From Pseudomonadota bacterium (GTDB taxonomy: Bacteria; SAR324; NAC60-12): DNA of 17,064 nt. The stretch spans positions 1 through 17,064 of the forward strand of contig JACNKY010000241.1 of assembly GCA_014381795.1 (NCBI GenBank), in the 5' to 3' direction. Below the pieces are notes generated by a model that was not told the DNA's origin, did not search any database, and saw only the letters and a list, made by a program, of their open reading frames with translations. A program made the position numbers and the translations under genes. Of the stretch, positions 5,938 to 13,755 are shown in pieces. Within the stretch, counting starts at the first letter, position 1, and each line of letters opens with the position of its first letter.

Positions 5938-6853
5938 CACCTGCTGTATGTTTCTCACCACGTGGGTGATGTTCATGGTAAACCTTAAAAAAATCAGGAC
6001 GGTTTACATGTGCATACTGCAGTGTCGCATCCAGACTGACGTAGCCGAATAATTGCTTAATATCCGTCAAATCAATCCCGTTCTGCAGCAGGTGCACCGC
6101 AAATGAGTGACGTAATATTCTCGGATTGATACGGCTGGTGATGCCCGCGCGGAGTGCATGTTTTTTGATCATTGACCAAAATCCTACCCTGCTCATCCTT
6201 GTACCGTTGCGTCCGGGAAACAAACATGAATCTTCCGGATGCAGTAAACGTCCGGCTCTTGCCTGATCAAGATAAGGCCGTAGTACTTCAACCGCGGTGG
6301 AAGTAATCGGTACCATGCGTTCACGTTTGGAACGTACTTTCAAAAATTCTAAATCCAGAAACAAATCTTCTACATCCAGTCCGAGCAGTTCATTTACTTT
6401 TAGTCCACTTGAATAAAGCAGTTCCAGCATTGCCCTGTCACGCAATCCAAGATAATGATCGAGCGAAGGTGCTTCAAGTAGTTTTACAACCTCTTCTGTT
6501 GACAAAATTTCTGGTGCGTCTGGAATGATTTCCGGAAAACGAATATGATGTGCCGGACTGGTTTTGATCAAACCGCTCAATTCAAGGTGATCAAGAAAGA
6601 GTCGCAGTGAGGAAATGTGTCTCGCTAAAGTTCTTGGTTTGTATGATTCACGCAGGAAGGCGAGGTAAATTTCTATATCATCGGGGCTAAGTTTACGGAT
6701 CAGGGCCAGCAGCTTTTGACTGTCCGTGTCCTCCTCATCAAGCTCCAGCCACTTTAAGAATTTACGCAGATCAAGACGGTGACTCTGGATACTGTTTGTA
6801 GAATATTTTTTACTGTGAAGTGAGTCTAAAAACTCTGAAACCAGCGGCTGCAT
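5933..6853 (-). CDS. XerC/XerD-type tyrosine recombinase with a substituted active site
   Basis: Starting at the ATG at 6853 the protein is 306 aa, the usual Xer length. It has an N-terminal SAM-like core-binding domain (VSEFLDSLHSKKYSTNSIQ onward, about 1-105) and a C-terminal catalytic domain (about 115-300). The nucleophile Y280 (QYAHV) and the second arginine R248 (ILRHSFAVHLL) are present, and the C-terminus keeps HHPRG, the Xer partner-interaction motif. Aligned with E. coli XerD, R148 is K152 (SSGLKVNEL), K172 is R174, H244 is R245 and H270 is Y271 (FGYVSL). Active Xer proteins resolve chromosome dimers at dif during division; this one may be impaired, or work only with an intact partner. 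The same frame can be extended to a TTG at 7015, but those 54 residues have no Xer similarity and cover the 6S RNA. No clear Shine-Dalgarno is seen. Confidence 0.88.
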   Translation of the reverse strand: MQPLVSEFLDSLHSKKYSTNSIQSHRLDLRKFLKWLELDEEDTDSQKLLALIRKLSPDDIEIYLAFLRESYKPRTLARHISSLRLFLDHLELSGLIKTSPAHHIRFPEIIPDAPEILSTEEVVKLLEAPSLDHYLGLRDRAMLELLYSSGLKVNELLGLDVEDLFLDLEFLKVRSKRERMVPITSTAVEVLRPYLDQARAGRLLHPEDSCLFPGRNGTRMSRVGFWSMIKKHALRAGITSRINPRILRHSFAVHLLQNGIDLTDIKQLFGYVSLDATLQYAHVNRPDFFKVYHEHHPRGEKHTAGE

Positions 6854-6889
6854 AAGGTTCAACTGGTCTAGGGGGAAGAGGAAAATTTG

Positions 6890-6924
6890 TTTTGAAAAAT
6901 ATGTCTGCTGTCGAAAAGCAGCAG
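6890..6924 (-). terminator. Intrinsic terminator-like hairpin at the 3' end of 6S RNA
   Basis: On the minus strand CTGCTG (6924-6919) pairs with CAGCAG (6910-6905) across an 8-nt loop, followed by ACATATTTTT. It sits right after the predicted 6S closing stem and about 50 nt before the xer ATG. The stem is short and the T-run begins several nt after it, so read-through into xer is possible. Confidence 0.5.
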
Positions 6925-7094
6925 GCCCGCGATGCCGTGTGTAAAAGATAAGCTTTTGTTTCCTAGGCCACACAAGGTGGAGTAATGTGATAGAAGGTTC
7001 AGGCTTCCTGCTCAAAGGCAGGCATGCTCACCCCCTCCAGGGACTAACTCCTTTCTGAAAAAATCAGGAAGCAAAAGTTTCACATCACGTACAC
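6925..7094 (-). ncRNA. ssrS: 6S RNA (regulator of sigma70 RNA polymerase)
   Basis: The RNA mimics an open promoter and holds the housekeeping RNA polymerase in stationary phase. Three things support it. First, the sequence: minus-strand GGTGAGCATGC (7032 to about 7022), then a hairpin CCTGC-CTTTGA-GCAGG and AAGCCT, closely matches the apical arm of E. coli 6S (GGTGAGCATGC, CTCGG-loop-CCGAG, AAGCCT), with the inner stem changed in a compensated way. Second, the fold: an inner closing stem CTTTTGCTTCCT (7077-7066) pairs with AGGAAACAAAAG (6964-6953) with one mismatch; an outer stem CGTGATG (7089-7083) pairs with CATCGCG (6934-6928); a small CCAC/GTGG hairpin lies in the 3' strand of the central bubble, as in E. 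coli. Third, location: just downstream of zapA, as in gammaproteobacteria. Ends are approximate, length about 170 nt. No strong promoter of its own was found. Confidence 0.85.
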
Positions 7095-7228
7095 CGTAGA
7101 CTTTAATGCTCTGTATTAACAATAACCAGCTATCTGTGAATAATCAAGGATGATGCAAGAAAAAAACAAATTGCAGGTGAAATTTACGTTTCGGTTTATT
7201 TGAGTCTTGTTACAAGCAAGCTATCAAT

Positions 7229-7525
7229 TTATTTTTCTGTTAAAACCTCATCCAGTTTGTAGCATAAATTATCCAGATCGTCTTCAATACCTTCATACTT
7301 TGAGACTTTATTTTTTAAGGTAAGAAGTTTGTCTGCTAAGTTTAATGCAACCAGCAAAGCAACGTTTGTTGGACCAAATGCGTCAGTGTGTTCTGTGACT
7401 TCCGCGATCTGTTGGTCCAGCAATTTTTCCACTTCACGTACGTGTTCTTCCCCATAAGGACTGGAAATTGAGAAACGGTTACCGCTGATATTTATCTGGT
7501 ATTGCCTACTGTCGTTCTCCTCCAC
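7229..7525 (-). CDS. zapA: Cell division protein ZapA
   Basis: With the GTG start at 7525 the protein is 98 aa, normal for ZapA. An N-terminal beta-alpha globular part (YQINISGNRFSISSPYGEEH, then HVREVEKLLDQQIAEV) is followed by the long dimerisation helix (NVALLVALNLADKLLTLKN and onward) that forms an antiparallel coiled coil. ZapA binds and bundles FtsZ filaments at midcell. The frame stays open to another GTG at 7603 (124 aa), but the extra 26 residues (MAHLKINCVIRYAADYK...) have no counterpart in the family, and an AGGGG-like Shine-Dalgarno lies just before the 7525 GTG. The gene lies upstream of the 6S RNA on the same strand, as in many proteobacteria, and is divergent from the 297-aa coiled-coil gene. 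Confidence 0.85.
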   Translation of the reverse strand: MEENDSRQYQINISGNRFSISSPYGEEHVREVEKLLDQQIAEVTEHTDAFGPTNVALLVALNLADKLLTLKNKVSKYEGIEDDLDNLCYKLDEVLTEK

Positions 7526-7660
7526 AATAACCCCTTTTCTGCAAACGATGTGTTTGTAATCCGCAGCATAACGGATCACACAATTTATTTTTAAATGAGC
7601 CACATCCAGAGAAGCTGATGCGAAATACAGCAGGATGTGATAAAGTAACTATTGCTCTGA

Positions 7661-7690
7661 ATTATAGGACAATTTTCTACAGATTCTATT
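7661..7690 (-). promoter_or_regulatory. Possible -10 element upstream of zapA
   Basis: A perfect TATAAT (7666-7661) lies on the minus strand about 135 nt upstream of the chosen zapA start. The hexamer 17 nt before it (ATAGAA) is a poor -35, so this is a weak promoter candidate based on the -10 alone. Confidence 0.3.
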
Positions 7691-7711
7691 TGAGAAAGCA
7701 ATCCTATTTAT

Positions 7712-7740
7712 TTGTCAGTAATGAAAGTAACACGTTTAGT
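7712..7740 (+). promoter_or_regulatory. Candidate promoter for the 297-aa gene / GTPase pair
   Basis: TTGTCA (7712-7717), a 17-nt spacer and TTTAGT (7735-7740) end 14 nt before the ATG at 7755. The spacing is ideal and the boxes are moderate; the implied leader is very short, which fits the lack of a Shine-Dalgarno. Confidence 0.4.
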
Positions 7741-7754
7741 TTAAAAAGTTAATC

Positions 7755-8648
7755 ATGAAATCCTCCCATTTAACTAAATTAAATACTGAATCCCGTCAGG
7801 AATATGGGGCATTGCTGCTGTTGGATCAACTTATGCGCTACGAACTGCCCAGGCAGGAAAAAGATAAATTGCAGGAAACAGTCGTTCAACTGGAAGAAGA
7901 AGTTGCAGAACTTAAAAAAGGTTTTTTTCATTCAGATGAACAGGATCAAGAACTAAATTATGAAAAAGATGAACTGAGTGAAGCACGGGAAGCGTTGGCA
8001 GAAGTTGAAAAAGAAATGGTGGAAAATGAACATTGCCGACTCAATCTCGCGCTGATAGAAACGGATGATCAAGGCCTTGAACCGCTGCTGAAGTTCATGG
8101 AAGAACGCGGAACACTGACTGTGAGTGAAGAAAATTATTATCTGCCGACCGCAAAAGGAGAAGATGTTTATCAGCATTTAGTGGAACAGCTCAAAGCGTA
8201 TGTTGTGCATTTTGACGTCTTTGCTTATGTTGATCTGGAAGAAGGAGGATTCGGGGATCCTAAAACGGATTTGCTGGAAGGGGATCAATGGTCGGATTTG
8301 CGTGTGGCGGTTGCAGAATATAAAGGTATTGATCCATACAGTGTAGTATTTTTGGCATTAATGAGCGCGGATAAATTTTATGAAAATCCGGACTGGAAAT
8401 TTGATTTAAGCCTGGGAACGCTTTTTGATGAAATGGAGCAGATAGTACAGGATCAGCTCTGTGTAGAAGATTTAAGTTACAAAGACGAAGAGGAGCAAGT
8501 TTCCGGAGATGATGTAATCCGGGATATTATTGAACAGGGTAACTTACTGGCAAAAGAAAGACGCCGGGAGGAACAGGAAACTGAAGATAAAGAACAAACA
8601 GAGGCAACACCGGATGAGCAGATCATCACACAAACCTATTACTGTTAA
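7755..8648 (+). CDS. Hypothetical acidic coiled-coil protein, 297 aa
   Basis: I recognise no family. The product is strongly acidic and has no signal peptide or membrane segment, so it is probably cytosolic. Residues about 33-92 are a heptad-like charged helix (LQETVVQLEEEVAELKKG, then ELSEAREALAEVEKEM), a likely coiled coil. A central globular part (about 95-235) includes a possible small winged-helix-like unit (LLKFMEERGTLTVSEENYYL) and a hydrophobic block (VVHFDVFAYVDLEEGGFG), then DPYSVVFLALMSADKFY. The C-terminal 60 residues are charged and low-complexity, ending QTYYC. Its last 35 nt overlap the start of the GTPase gene in another frame, so the two are probably one operon and may be functionally linked. 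It diverges from zapA. Confidence 0.7.
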   Translation: MKSSHLTKLNTESRQEYGALLLLDQLMRYELPRQEKDKLQETVVQLEEEVAELKKGFFHSDEQDQELNYEKDELSEAREALAEVEKEMVENEHCRLNLALIETDDQGLEPLLKFMEERGTLTVSEENYYLPTAKGEDVYQHLVEQLKAYVVHFDVFAYVDLEEGGFGDPKTDLLEGDQWSDLRVAVAEYKGIDPYSVVFLALMSADKFYENPDWKFDLSLGTLFDEMEQIVQDQLCVEDLSYKDEEEQVSGDDVIRDIIEQGNLLAKERRREEQETEDKEQTEATPDEQIITQTYYC

Positions 8649-9576
8649 TACAAAAACACGCATCAAGTACGAGATCATAGAAGCTCCGGAACTGTTGGGT
8701 AAAAGCTGGGAAACACCTGATATTAACTGGTATCCTGGACACATGCTTAAGGCCAAAAAGGAACTGGCCAAACAGCTCAAGCGGGTTGATGTGGTACTGG
8801 AAATGCGCGATGCGAGGATTCCCGTTTCTTCAGTAAATCATGATTTTGAGGAAATGCTGCAGCAAAAAAATCGCATCCTGCTTTTCAATAAAAGCGGTTT
8901 GGCGGATCAGCAAATAACGAGCGAATGGACTGCAATTTTCAATAAAGCAGACATCCCGTTCCTGTTTATAGACGCTTTAAATCAGCGTGAAATAAATAAA
9001 ATATTACCGCTATGCCGTAAAATGATGGAGGAAAAGTGGTCTACTTTCCGTAAACGCGGTATCCGTCATCCATCACTAAAACTGCTGATAACAGGTATTC
9101 CGAATGTAGGCAAGTCCAGTTTGATCAACCGGCTTTCAAGACGAAAAGCTGCAGAAATAGGACCGACACCGGGAGTTACGAAACACCAGGATTGGATCAA
9201 GTTAGGCAAGGATGTGGAACTGCTGGATACTCCGGGAATTCTCTGGCCGAAAATTGAGAACCATGAAGCAGGTATGCGCTTGGCGATTACCGGTGCGATC
9301 AAAGACTCAATTGTCGGAACATCACTGCTGAGTGATTATTTGCTGACTGTTCTGAAACAGAAAGAACCGGAACAGTTGCAGCAATTATACAAGCTTGCTC
9401 CGGAAGATATTGATTTGCTTCCAGGTGATTTGCTAGAGAAAATCGCGGAAAAACGCGGTTGCCTGAAAGGCGGTGGAGCCATTGATCACCCGCGTGCAGA
9501 AAGTATGCTGCTGCGTGAATTCAGAGCAGGAAAACTGGGTCGCTTAAGTTTTGACCTTCCAGAAACAACTGAGTAA
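8614..9576 (+). CDS. Circularly permuted ribosome-biogenesis GTPase, RbgA/YlqF type
   Basis: The protein is 320 aa from the ATG at 8614. INWYPGHMLKAKKEL (37-51) and EMRDARIPVSS (63-73) are the usual family opening. Motifs run in permuted order: G4 at 92-95 (NKSG), G5 region IDAL (119-122), G1 GIPNVGKSS (161-169), G2 PTPGVTK (184-190), G3 DTPG (205-208). The C-terminal domain has the family's IDHPRAESMLLREFRAGKLG (290-309). RbgA enzymes mature the large ribosomal subunit. Unusually, G4 reads NKSG rather than NKxD, so the guanine-specifying aspartate is missing. The same frame extends to 8530, but that would overlap the previous gene by 119 nt and adds nothing conserved; GAGG at 8601-8604 supports the 8614 start. 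The start overlaps the 297-aa gene by 35 nt. Confidence 0.88.
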   Translation: MSRSSHKPITVNTKTRIKYEIIEAPELLGKSWETPDINWYPGHMLKAKKELAKQLKRVDVVLEMRDARIPVSSVNHDFEEMLQQKNRILLFNKSGLADQQITSEWTAIFNKADIPFLFIDALNQREINKILPLCRKMMEEKWSTFRKRGIRHPSLKLLITGIPNVGKSSLINRLSRRKAAEIGPTPGVTKHQDWIKLGKDVELLDTPGILWPKIENHEAGMRLAITGAIKDSIVGTSLLSDYLLTVLKQKEPEQLQQLYKLAPEDIDLLPGDLLEKIAEKRGCLKGGGAIDHPRAESMLLREFRAGKLGRLSFDLPETTE

Positions 9577-9598
9577 TATTCATAAAAAAAGAGTTGAA

Positions 9599-11428
9599 TC
9601 AACCTTTTGGCGCTCTTGCTGTATGACGTCCAGTTGCCGAAAGCATGACTTTCCGTAAACGGATATTTTCTGGAGTTACTTCAACAATCTCACCCTCACG
9701 AATGAATTCAATCGCCCTCTCTAAAGTCATCGGAATAATCGGTGTCAGGACTGTGTTTTCATCTTTGCCTGAAGCACGGTGATTTGTCAGTTTCTTCTCT
9801 TTGCACGGATTGACGTTCAGGTCTGAATCCCGATTATGCTCTCCAAGTATCATTCCTTCATACACACGTTCACCGGCGGTTATGAACAAAATACCTCTTG
9901 GTTCTAAATTGAAAAGCGCATAAGGTATACTTTTTCCTTGACGGTCTGAAACTATTGAACCGGTAAATCGTATCGGAAAATCACCACGGTACGGTTCATA
10001 TCCGGAAAGATAAGAATTCAGAATTCCAGTACCGCGTGTGTCAGTTAAAAATTCGTTGCGGTAACCGATTAATCCGCGTGATGGAATATTAAATTGGACT
10101 TGAACGCGTCCAGCTCCGTGATTTACCAGATTGATCATGCGACCCTTGCGTTGGGATAGTTTTTCCGAAACAATGCCCAGGAAACCTTCCTCACAGTCCA
10201 CATAAACATGTTCGATCGGTTCTAAACGCTCCCCGTTCTCTTCTTTATAAATCACTTCCGGACGACCAACTGCGAGCTCAAAACCTTCACGCCGCATTGT
10301 TTCGATCAGTACTGCCATCTGCAGTTCCCCCCGACCTTTTACCAGGAAACGGTCTGCGTCCAGTGTATCTTCAAACTGCAGAGAAACATTAGACAGTGTT
10401 TCTTTGTAGAGACGCTCCTTGATTTTATTCGGCTGAACCAGCTTGCCTTCCTGTCCGGCGAAAGGAGAAGTGTTGGTGTAGAAAAACATCGCGATGGTGG
10501 GTTCATCAACCGAGATCCTCTTCAATGCTTTGGGTCGTTCTTTGAGACAGATAGTGTCGCCGATACGGACGTTATCAATTCCTGCCAGAATCATGATTTC
10601 ACCGGGTTCAATTTGTTCTGCTTCTGTCATGGTAAAACCCTCATAAACCTGGACTTTACTGGCACGCAAAGCAATCTCCTCACCACCTTCATTGATGCAG
10701 ACCAACTGCTCATTTTTTTTAACAGTACCATTGGCAACACGTCCGATAGCCAGTTTTCCCAAATAGTCAGAAAAATCTAAATCCGCCACCAGCATTTGAA
10801 AAGGTTCTTCTTCTGAATGTCTAGGTGCAGGTAGTTCTGTCAAAATTGTGTCAAAGAGCGGAGACAAGTTCTGGGACTCATCTTCCAGTTCATTCTTGGC
10901 GATTCCATCTCTGCCGATTGCATAGAGCACCGGAAATTCCAACTGCTCTTCTGTTGCATCAAGGTCGATGAAAAGGTCATAGATTTCATCCAAAACTTCC
11001 GCGACTCGGGAATCCTGACGATCAATCTTATTAATCACCACTACCACTTTTTTCTGGCCTTCAAGTGCTTTTTTCAACACAAAACGTGTTTGAGGCAATG
11101 GGCCTTCAGAAGAATCGACGAGCAAAATTGCACCGTCAACCATCATTAAAGCACGTTCCACTTCTCCGCCAAAATCAGCGTGACCTGGAGTATCAAGGAT
11201 ATTAATTTTAGTTTCCTTCCAGGTTACAGAGCAGTTTTTTGCCGCAATCGTAATTCCACGTTCACGCTCCAGATCCATACTGTCCATGATGCGTTCATCT
11301 ACAGACTGATTATCACGGAAGAGTCCGCTTTGGCGGAACATTTGATCAACGAGAGTTGTTTTTCCATGATCAACATGAGCAATAATGGCGATATTACGGA
11401 TTCGGTTATTTATTTTTGTGTTTTCCAT
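9599..11428 (-). CDS. typA: Ribosome-associated translational GTPase TypA/BipA
   Basis: The 609-aa protein is full length for TypA (about 607 in E. coli). The G domain has G1 AHVDHGKTT (17-25), switch region RERGITI (55-61), G3 DTPGH (79-83) and G4 NKID (133-136). EF-G-like beta-barrel and alpha-beta domains follow, then the TypA-specific C-terminal domain with [16 protein letters not shown] and [20 protein letters not shown]. TypA binds the ribosome and supports 50S assembly and growth under stress or cold. The gene lies 56 nt downstream of rnr on the same strand; no terminator is seen between, so co-transcription is likely. No Shine-Dalgarno precedes the ATG; the stretch before it is A/T-rich. 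It converges on the RbgA-like gene with 22 nt between stops. Confidence 0.96.
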   Translation of the reverse strand: MENTKINNRIRNIAIIAHVDHGKTTLVDQMFRQSGLFRDNQSVDERIMDSMDLERERGITIAAKNCSVTWKETKINILDTPGHADFGGEVERALMMVDGAILLVDSSEGPLPQTRFVLKKALEGQKKVVVVINKIDRQDSRVAEVLDEIYDLFIDLDATEEQLEFPVLYAIGRDGIAKNELEDESQNLSPLFDTILTELPAPRHSEEEPFQMLVADLDFSDYLGKLAIGRVANGTVKKNEQLVCINEGGEEIALRASKVQVYEGFTMTEAEQIEPGEIMILAGIDNVRIGDTICLKERPKALKRISVDEPTIAMFFYTNTSPFAGQEGKLVQPNKIKERLYKETLSNVSLQFEDTLDADRFLVKGRGELQMAVLIETMRREGFELAVGRPEVIYKEENGERLEPIEHVYVDCEEGFLGIVSEKLSQRKGRMINLVNHGAGRVQVQFNIPSRGLIGYRNEFLTDTRGTGILNSYLSGYEPYRGDFPIRFTGSIVSDRQGKSIPYALFNLEPRGILFITAGERVYEGMILGEHNRDSDLNVNPCKEKKLTNHRASGKDENTVLTPIIPMTLERAIEFIREGEIVEVTPENIRLRKVMLSATGRHTARAPKG

Positions 11429-11484
11429 TTTGAAAATATTTTAATGTTTTTGGTTATTTGATTGATTGGTGTTTGGTTTTCATC

Positions 11485-13755
11485 TCAACTTAGCCAGCGT
11501 TCAACTTCAAACTCCAGCGTTCTATGAATTTGATCTGCGCGCAGCAGCCTTATTTCCAAGCGTTGTCCTGCCTGGAGTGTTCGGTTTTTACGGCGTCCCT
11601 GCAGACTGAGACGTATATCATCATAAACGTAATTATCGTCAGGCATCGATTCAAGCGGTAAAAACCATTCGAGACCATGTGGTTCGAGGTTCACTCTAAA
11701 TCCGTGATTATCAACAGAAGTCACCACTGCCTGAAAAGTTTGTCCGGCATGCGGTGCCAGAAAATCGACTTTCATCAAAGCAATACTTTGACGTTCCGCT
11801 TTTTCCGCCCGACGTTCCTGTTGCGAACACTGTTCCGCCATTTCACTGTTTACAAACGGCAGCCGCTCGTTTTCTGACTTCACACCTTGATCGAGGTGAA
11901 GTTTTGCCTTAAGCGCACGATGCACCACCAAATCCGGATATCTGCGGATCGGTGAAGTGAAATGCGCGTAATATTCTGCGGCTAAGCCAAAATGACCTTT
12001 GTTTGTTGTTTGGTAAACCGCTAAGGCCATTGAGCGTAAGAGCAAAACCTGAAGTTGTTCAAAATGCGGTAATTCCTGAATTTGCTCGATTACCTCATTA
12101 AACTTTTTTGGATTCGCCAGCGTACTCAGTGAAGTCTTAACTCCAAAGCGGAAAAACGTCTGCTGCAGTTTCTGCAATTTTCGCATGTCCGGACGATCAT
12201 GCACACGATAAAGTGCAGGCATTCTGTTTTTAACGCAGTGCCGCGCTACCGTTTCGTTTGCTTCAAGCATGAACTGTTCAATCAGTTTCATTGCACTGGA
12301 CTGATAACTACGCCCAATTCCTGTCAGTTGCTGATCTGAGTCAAACTCAAAAACTTCTTCAGCAAAACTGAACTGCACTGCACCGCGCTGAATTCTTTTA
12401 CGTTCAAGAATTTTTGCAAGTTTGTGCATTTTACGGATATTCGCTTGCAGTTCCGGAGAACTAATTGAGGAAGTTCTGCCGTCCAGTAAATCTGCGACAT
12501 CTTCATAAATCAAACGAGCGCGACTGCGAATTATGCTTTCCGAAAGTGCGTAGCCGATTACTTCTCCGCTGGAATCAATCCGCATTTCACAGGTTAAGGT
12601 CAAGCGGTTTACATTCGGACGCAAGCTGCATAAATTGTTGGAAAGTTCTTCCGGCAGCATCGGCACAGCGTGTGTCGGAAAATAGACACTTGTGCCGCGG
12701 ATAAGCGCTTCCTGATCCACAGGATCTTCCGGACGTACGTAATGCGCTACATCTGCAATTGCAACAAAAAGTCGGAAACCTCCAGACTTGTCACTGGCCG
12801 GAATTACGCAAACCGCATCATCAAAGTCACGCGCGGTTTTTCCGTCAATTGTGACAAAATCTAAATCGCGTAAATCCCTGCGACCCGAAGAAGAGTCGAA
12901 GCGTACCTGCGGTGAAAACTTTTTCACATGTTCGAGAGCCTCTTGCGGATATTCTGTACGGATCAGGTTTTCATTGAGTATCAGTTGAAAACCCAATTCG
13001 TGATCGCTGGTATTTTCCAGTGCACGTAAAACACGTCCGCTTGGCGCAGGAGATGATTTTTTAGCATGTTTGTTTTCTTCCAGCAATTCAACTTCCACCA
13101 GCGTGCCGGTTTCCAGTTCCGGAAGATCATCTTCTTCCGCAATCCAGAGGAACGGCAAACCGGAATTACGGTGCACAGGCACGGCTACTGTTTCACGCTT
13201 TGTTCTTTTTAAACGAGCCAATATTTCACTGGAGGCACGCTCAAGTACATTGACAATTTCACCTTTGCTTTTTCCGCGAAATCCGCGGCTGCGGAAAATT
13301 TCAATTTCGACCAGGTCACCTTCCATCGCATAACCCTGTTCGTTCTCGCCGATAAAAACGTCCGAACGTGCTCCGCCGATTGCAACAAAACCGAAACCCT
13401 TTTGGTTGCGGGTGAAATAACCTTTTTCTGTTTTTCCGGAACCGCTTTTTGACCGGCTTTTAGTACGAGGTTTCCAGACGGACTCTGTTTGAACTGGTTC
13501 TCTATTTTCTGCTTTTGCTGCTGTAGTTTCTTTTCTTTTTTCTTTTGAAACTGCGTGTTTGGGTTTTTCCTGAGCTTTCAAATAACGTGTGCCCTGTTTA
13601 GAAATTTTCCCTGCTTTGATCAGTTTCAGCAATTCGGCTTTTAGTTTTGCGGTTGCAGTTTTATTCAGTCCCAATGCACCGCGTATTTGTTTAGTGGACA
13701 ATGAATCTCCGTGGTTTTCTAACAAACGGAGAATTTGTTTTTTATGTGTTTTCAT
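11485..13755 (-). CDS. rnr: Ribonuclease R (RNB-family 3'-5' exoribonuclease)
   Basis: The 756-aa protein has the RNase R order: an N-terminal winged-helix segment (about 5-60), a basic low-complexity linker (about 62-112, K/R/S rich), a cold-shock domain (GYFTRNQKGFGFVAIGG at 112-128), a second CSD (about 165-245), the catalytic RNB domain with the metal-binding signature TARDFDDAV (307-315) and ADVAHYV (334-340), and a C-terminal S1 domain (about 670-745). The enzyme degrades structured RNA from the 3' end, including rRNA fragments and mRNA in trans-translation. The lysine-rich tail of E. coli RNase R is missing; the protein ends soon after S1 (EVERWLS). The ATG overlaps the stop of the Nudix/MBL gene as ATGA (13755-13752), so translation is probably coupled; no separate Shine-Dalgarno is seen. 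Confidence 0.95.
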   Translation of the reverse strand: MKTHKKQILRLLENHGDSLSTKQIRGALGLNKTATAKLKAELLKLIKAGKISKQGTRYLKAQEKPKHAVSKEKRKETTAAKAENREPVQTESVWKPRTKSRSKSGSGKTEKGYFTRNQKGFGFVAIGGARSDVFIGENEQGYAMEGDLVEIEIFRSRGFRGKSKGEIVNVLERASSEILARLKRTKRETVAVPVHRNSGLPFLWIAEEDDLPELETGTLVEVELLEENKHAKKSSPAPSGRVLRALENTSDHELGFQLILNENLIRTEYPQEALEHVKKFSPQVRFDSSSGRRDLRDLDFVTIDGKTARDFDDAVCVIPASDKSGGFRLFVAIADVAHYVRPEDPVDQEALIRGTSVYFPTHAVPMLPEELSNNLCSLRPNVNRLTLTCEMRIDSSGEVIGYALSESIIRSRARLIYEDVADLLDGRTSSISSPELQANIRKMHKLAKILERKRIQRGAVQFSFAEEVFEFDSDQQLTGIGRSYQSSAMKLIEQFMLEANETVARHCVKNRMPALYRVHDRPDMRKLQKLQQTFFRFGVKTSLSTLANPKKFNEVIEQIQELPHFEQLQVLLLRSMALAVYQTTNKGHFGLAAEYYAHFTSPIRRYPDLVVHRALKAKLHLDQGVKSENERLPFVNSEMAEQCSQQERRAEKAERQSIALMKVDFLAPHAGQTFQAVVTSVDNHGFRVNLEPHGLEWFLPLESMPDDNYVYDDIRLSLQGRRKNRTLQAGQRLEIRLLRADQIHRTLEFEVERWLS

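Noticed and set aside
5933..6853. Integrase of a mobile element
   Set aside because: Xer-like length and C-terminal HPR motif, housekeeping neighbours, and no attachment-site repeats, tRNA or cargo genes.
6854..7015. Use of the TTG at 7015 as the xer start (360-aa protein)
   Set aside because: The extension lacks Xer similarity and coincides with the 6S RNA and its terminator; the ATG at 6853 gives the family length.
7526..7603. Use of the GTG at 7603 as the zapA start
   Set aside because: ZapA proteins start near the strand corresponding to the 7525 GTG, which also has a purine-rich site before it.
8530..8613. Longer start of the RbgA-like GTPase
   Set aside because: It would overlap the upstream gene by 119 nt with basic, unconserved residues; the 8614 ATG follows a GAGG.
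12465..13333. Several plus-strand frames opposite rnr
   Set aside because: They are antisense shadows of a well-conserved RNase R coding region with Cys/Arg/Ser-rich nonsense composition.
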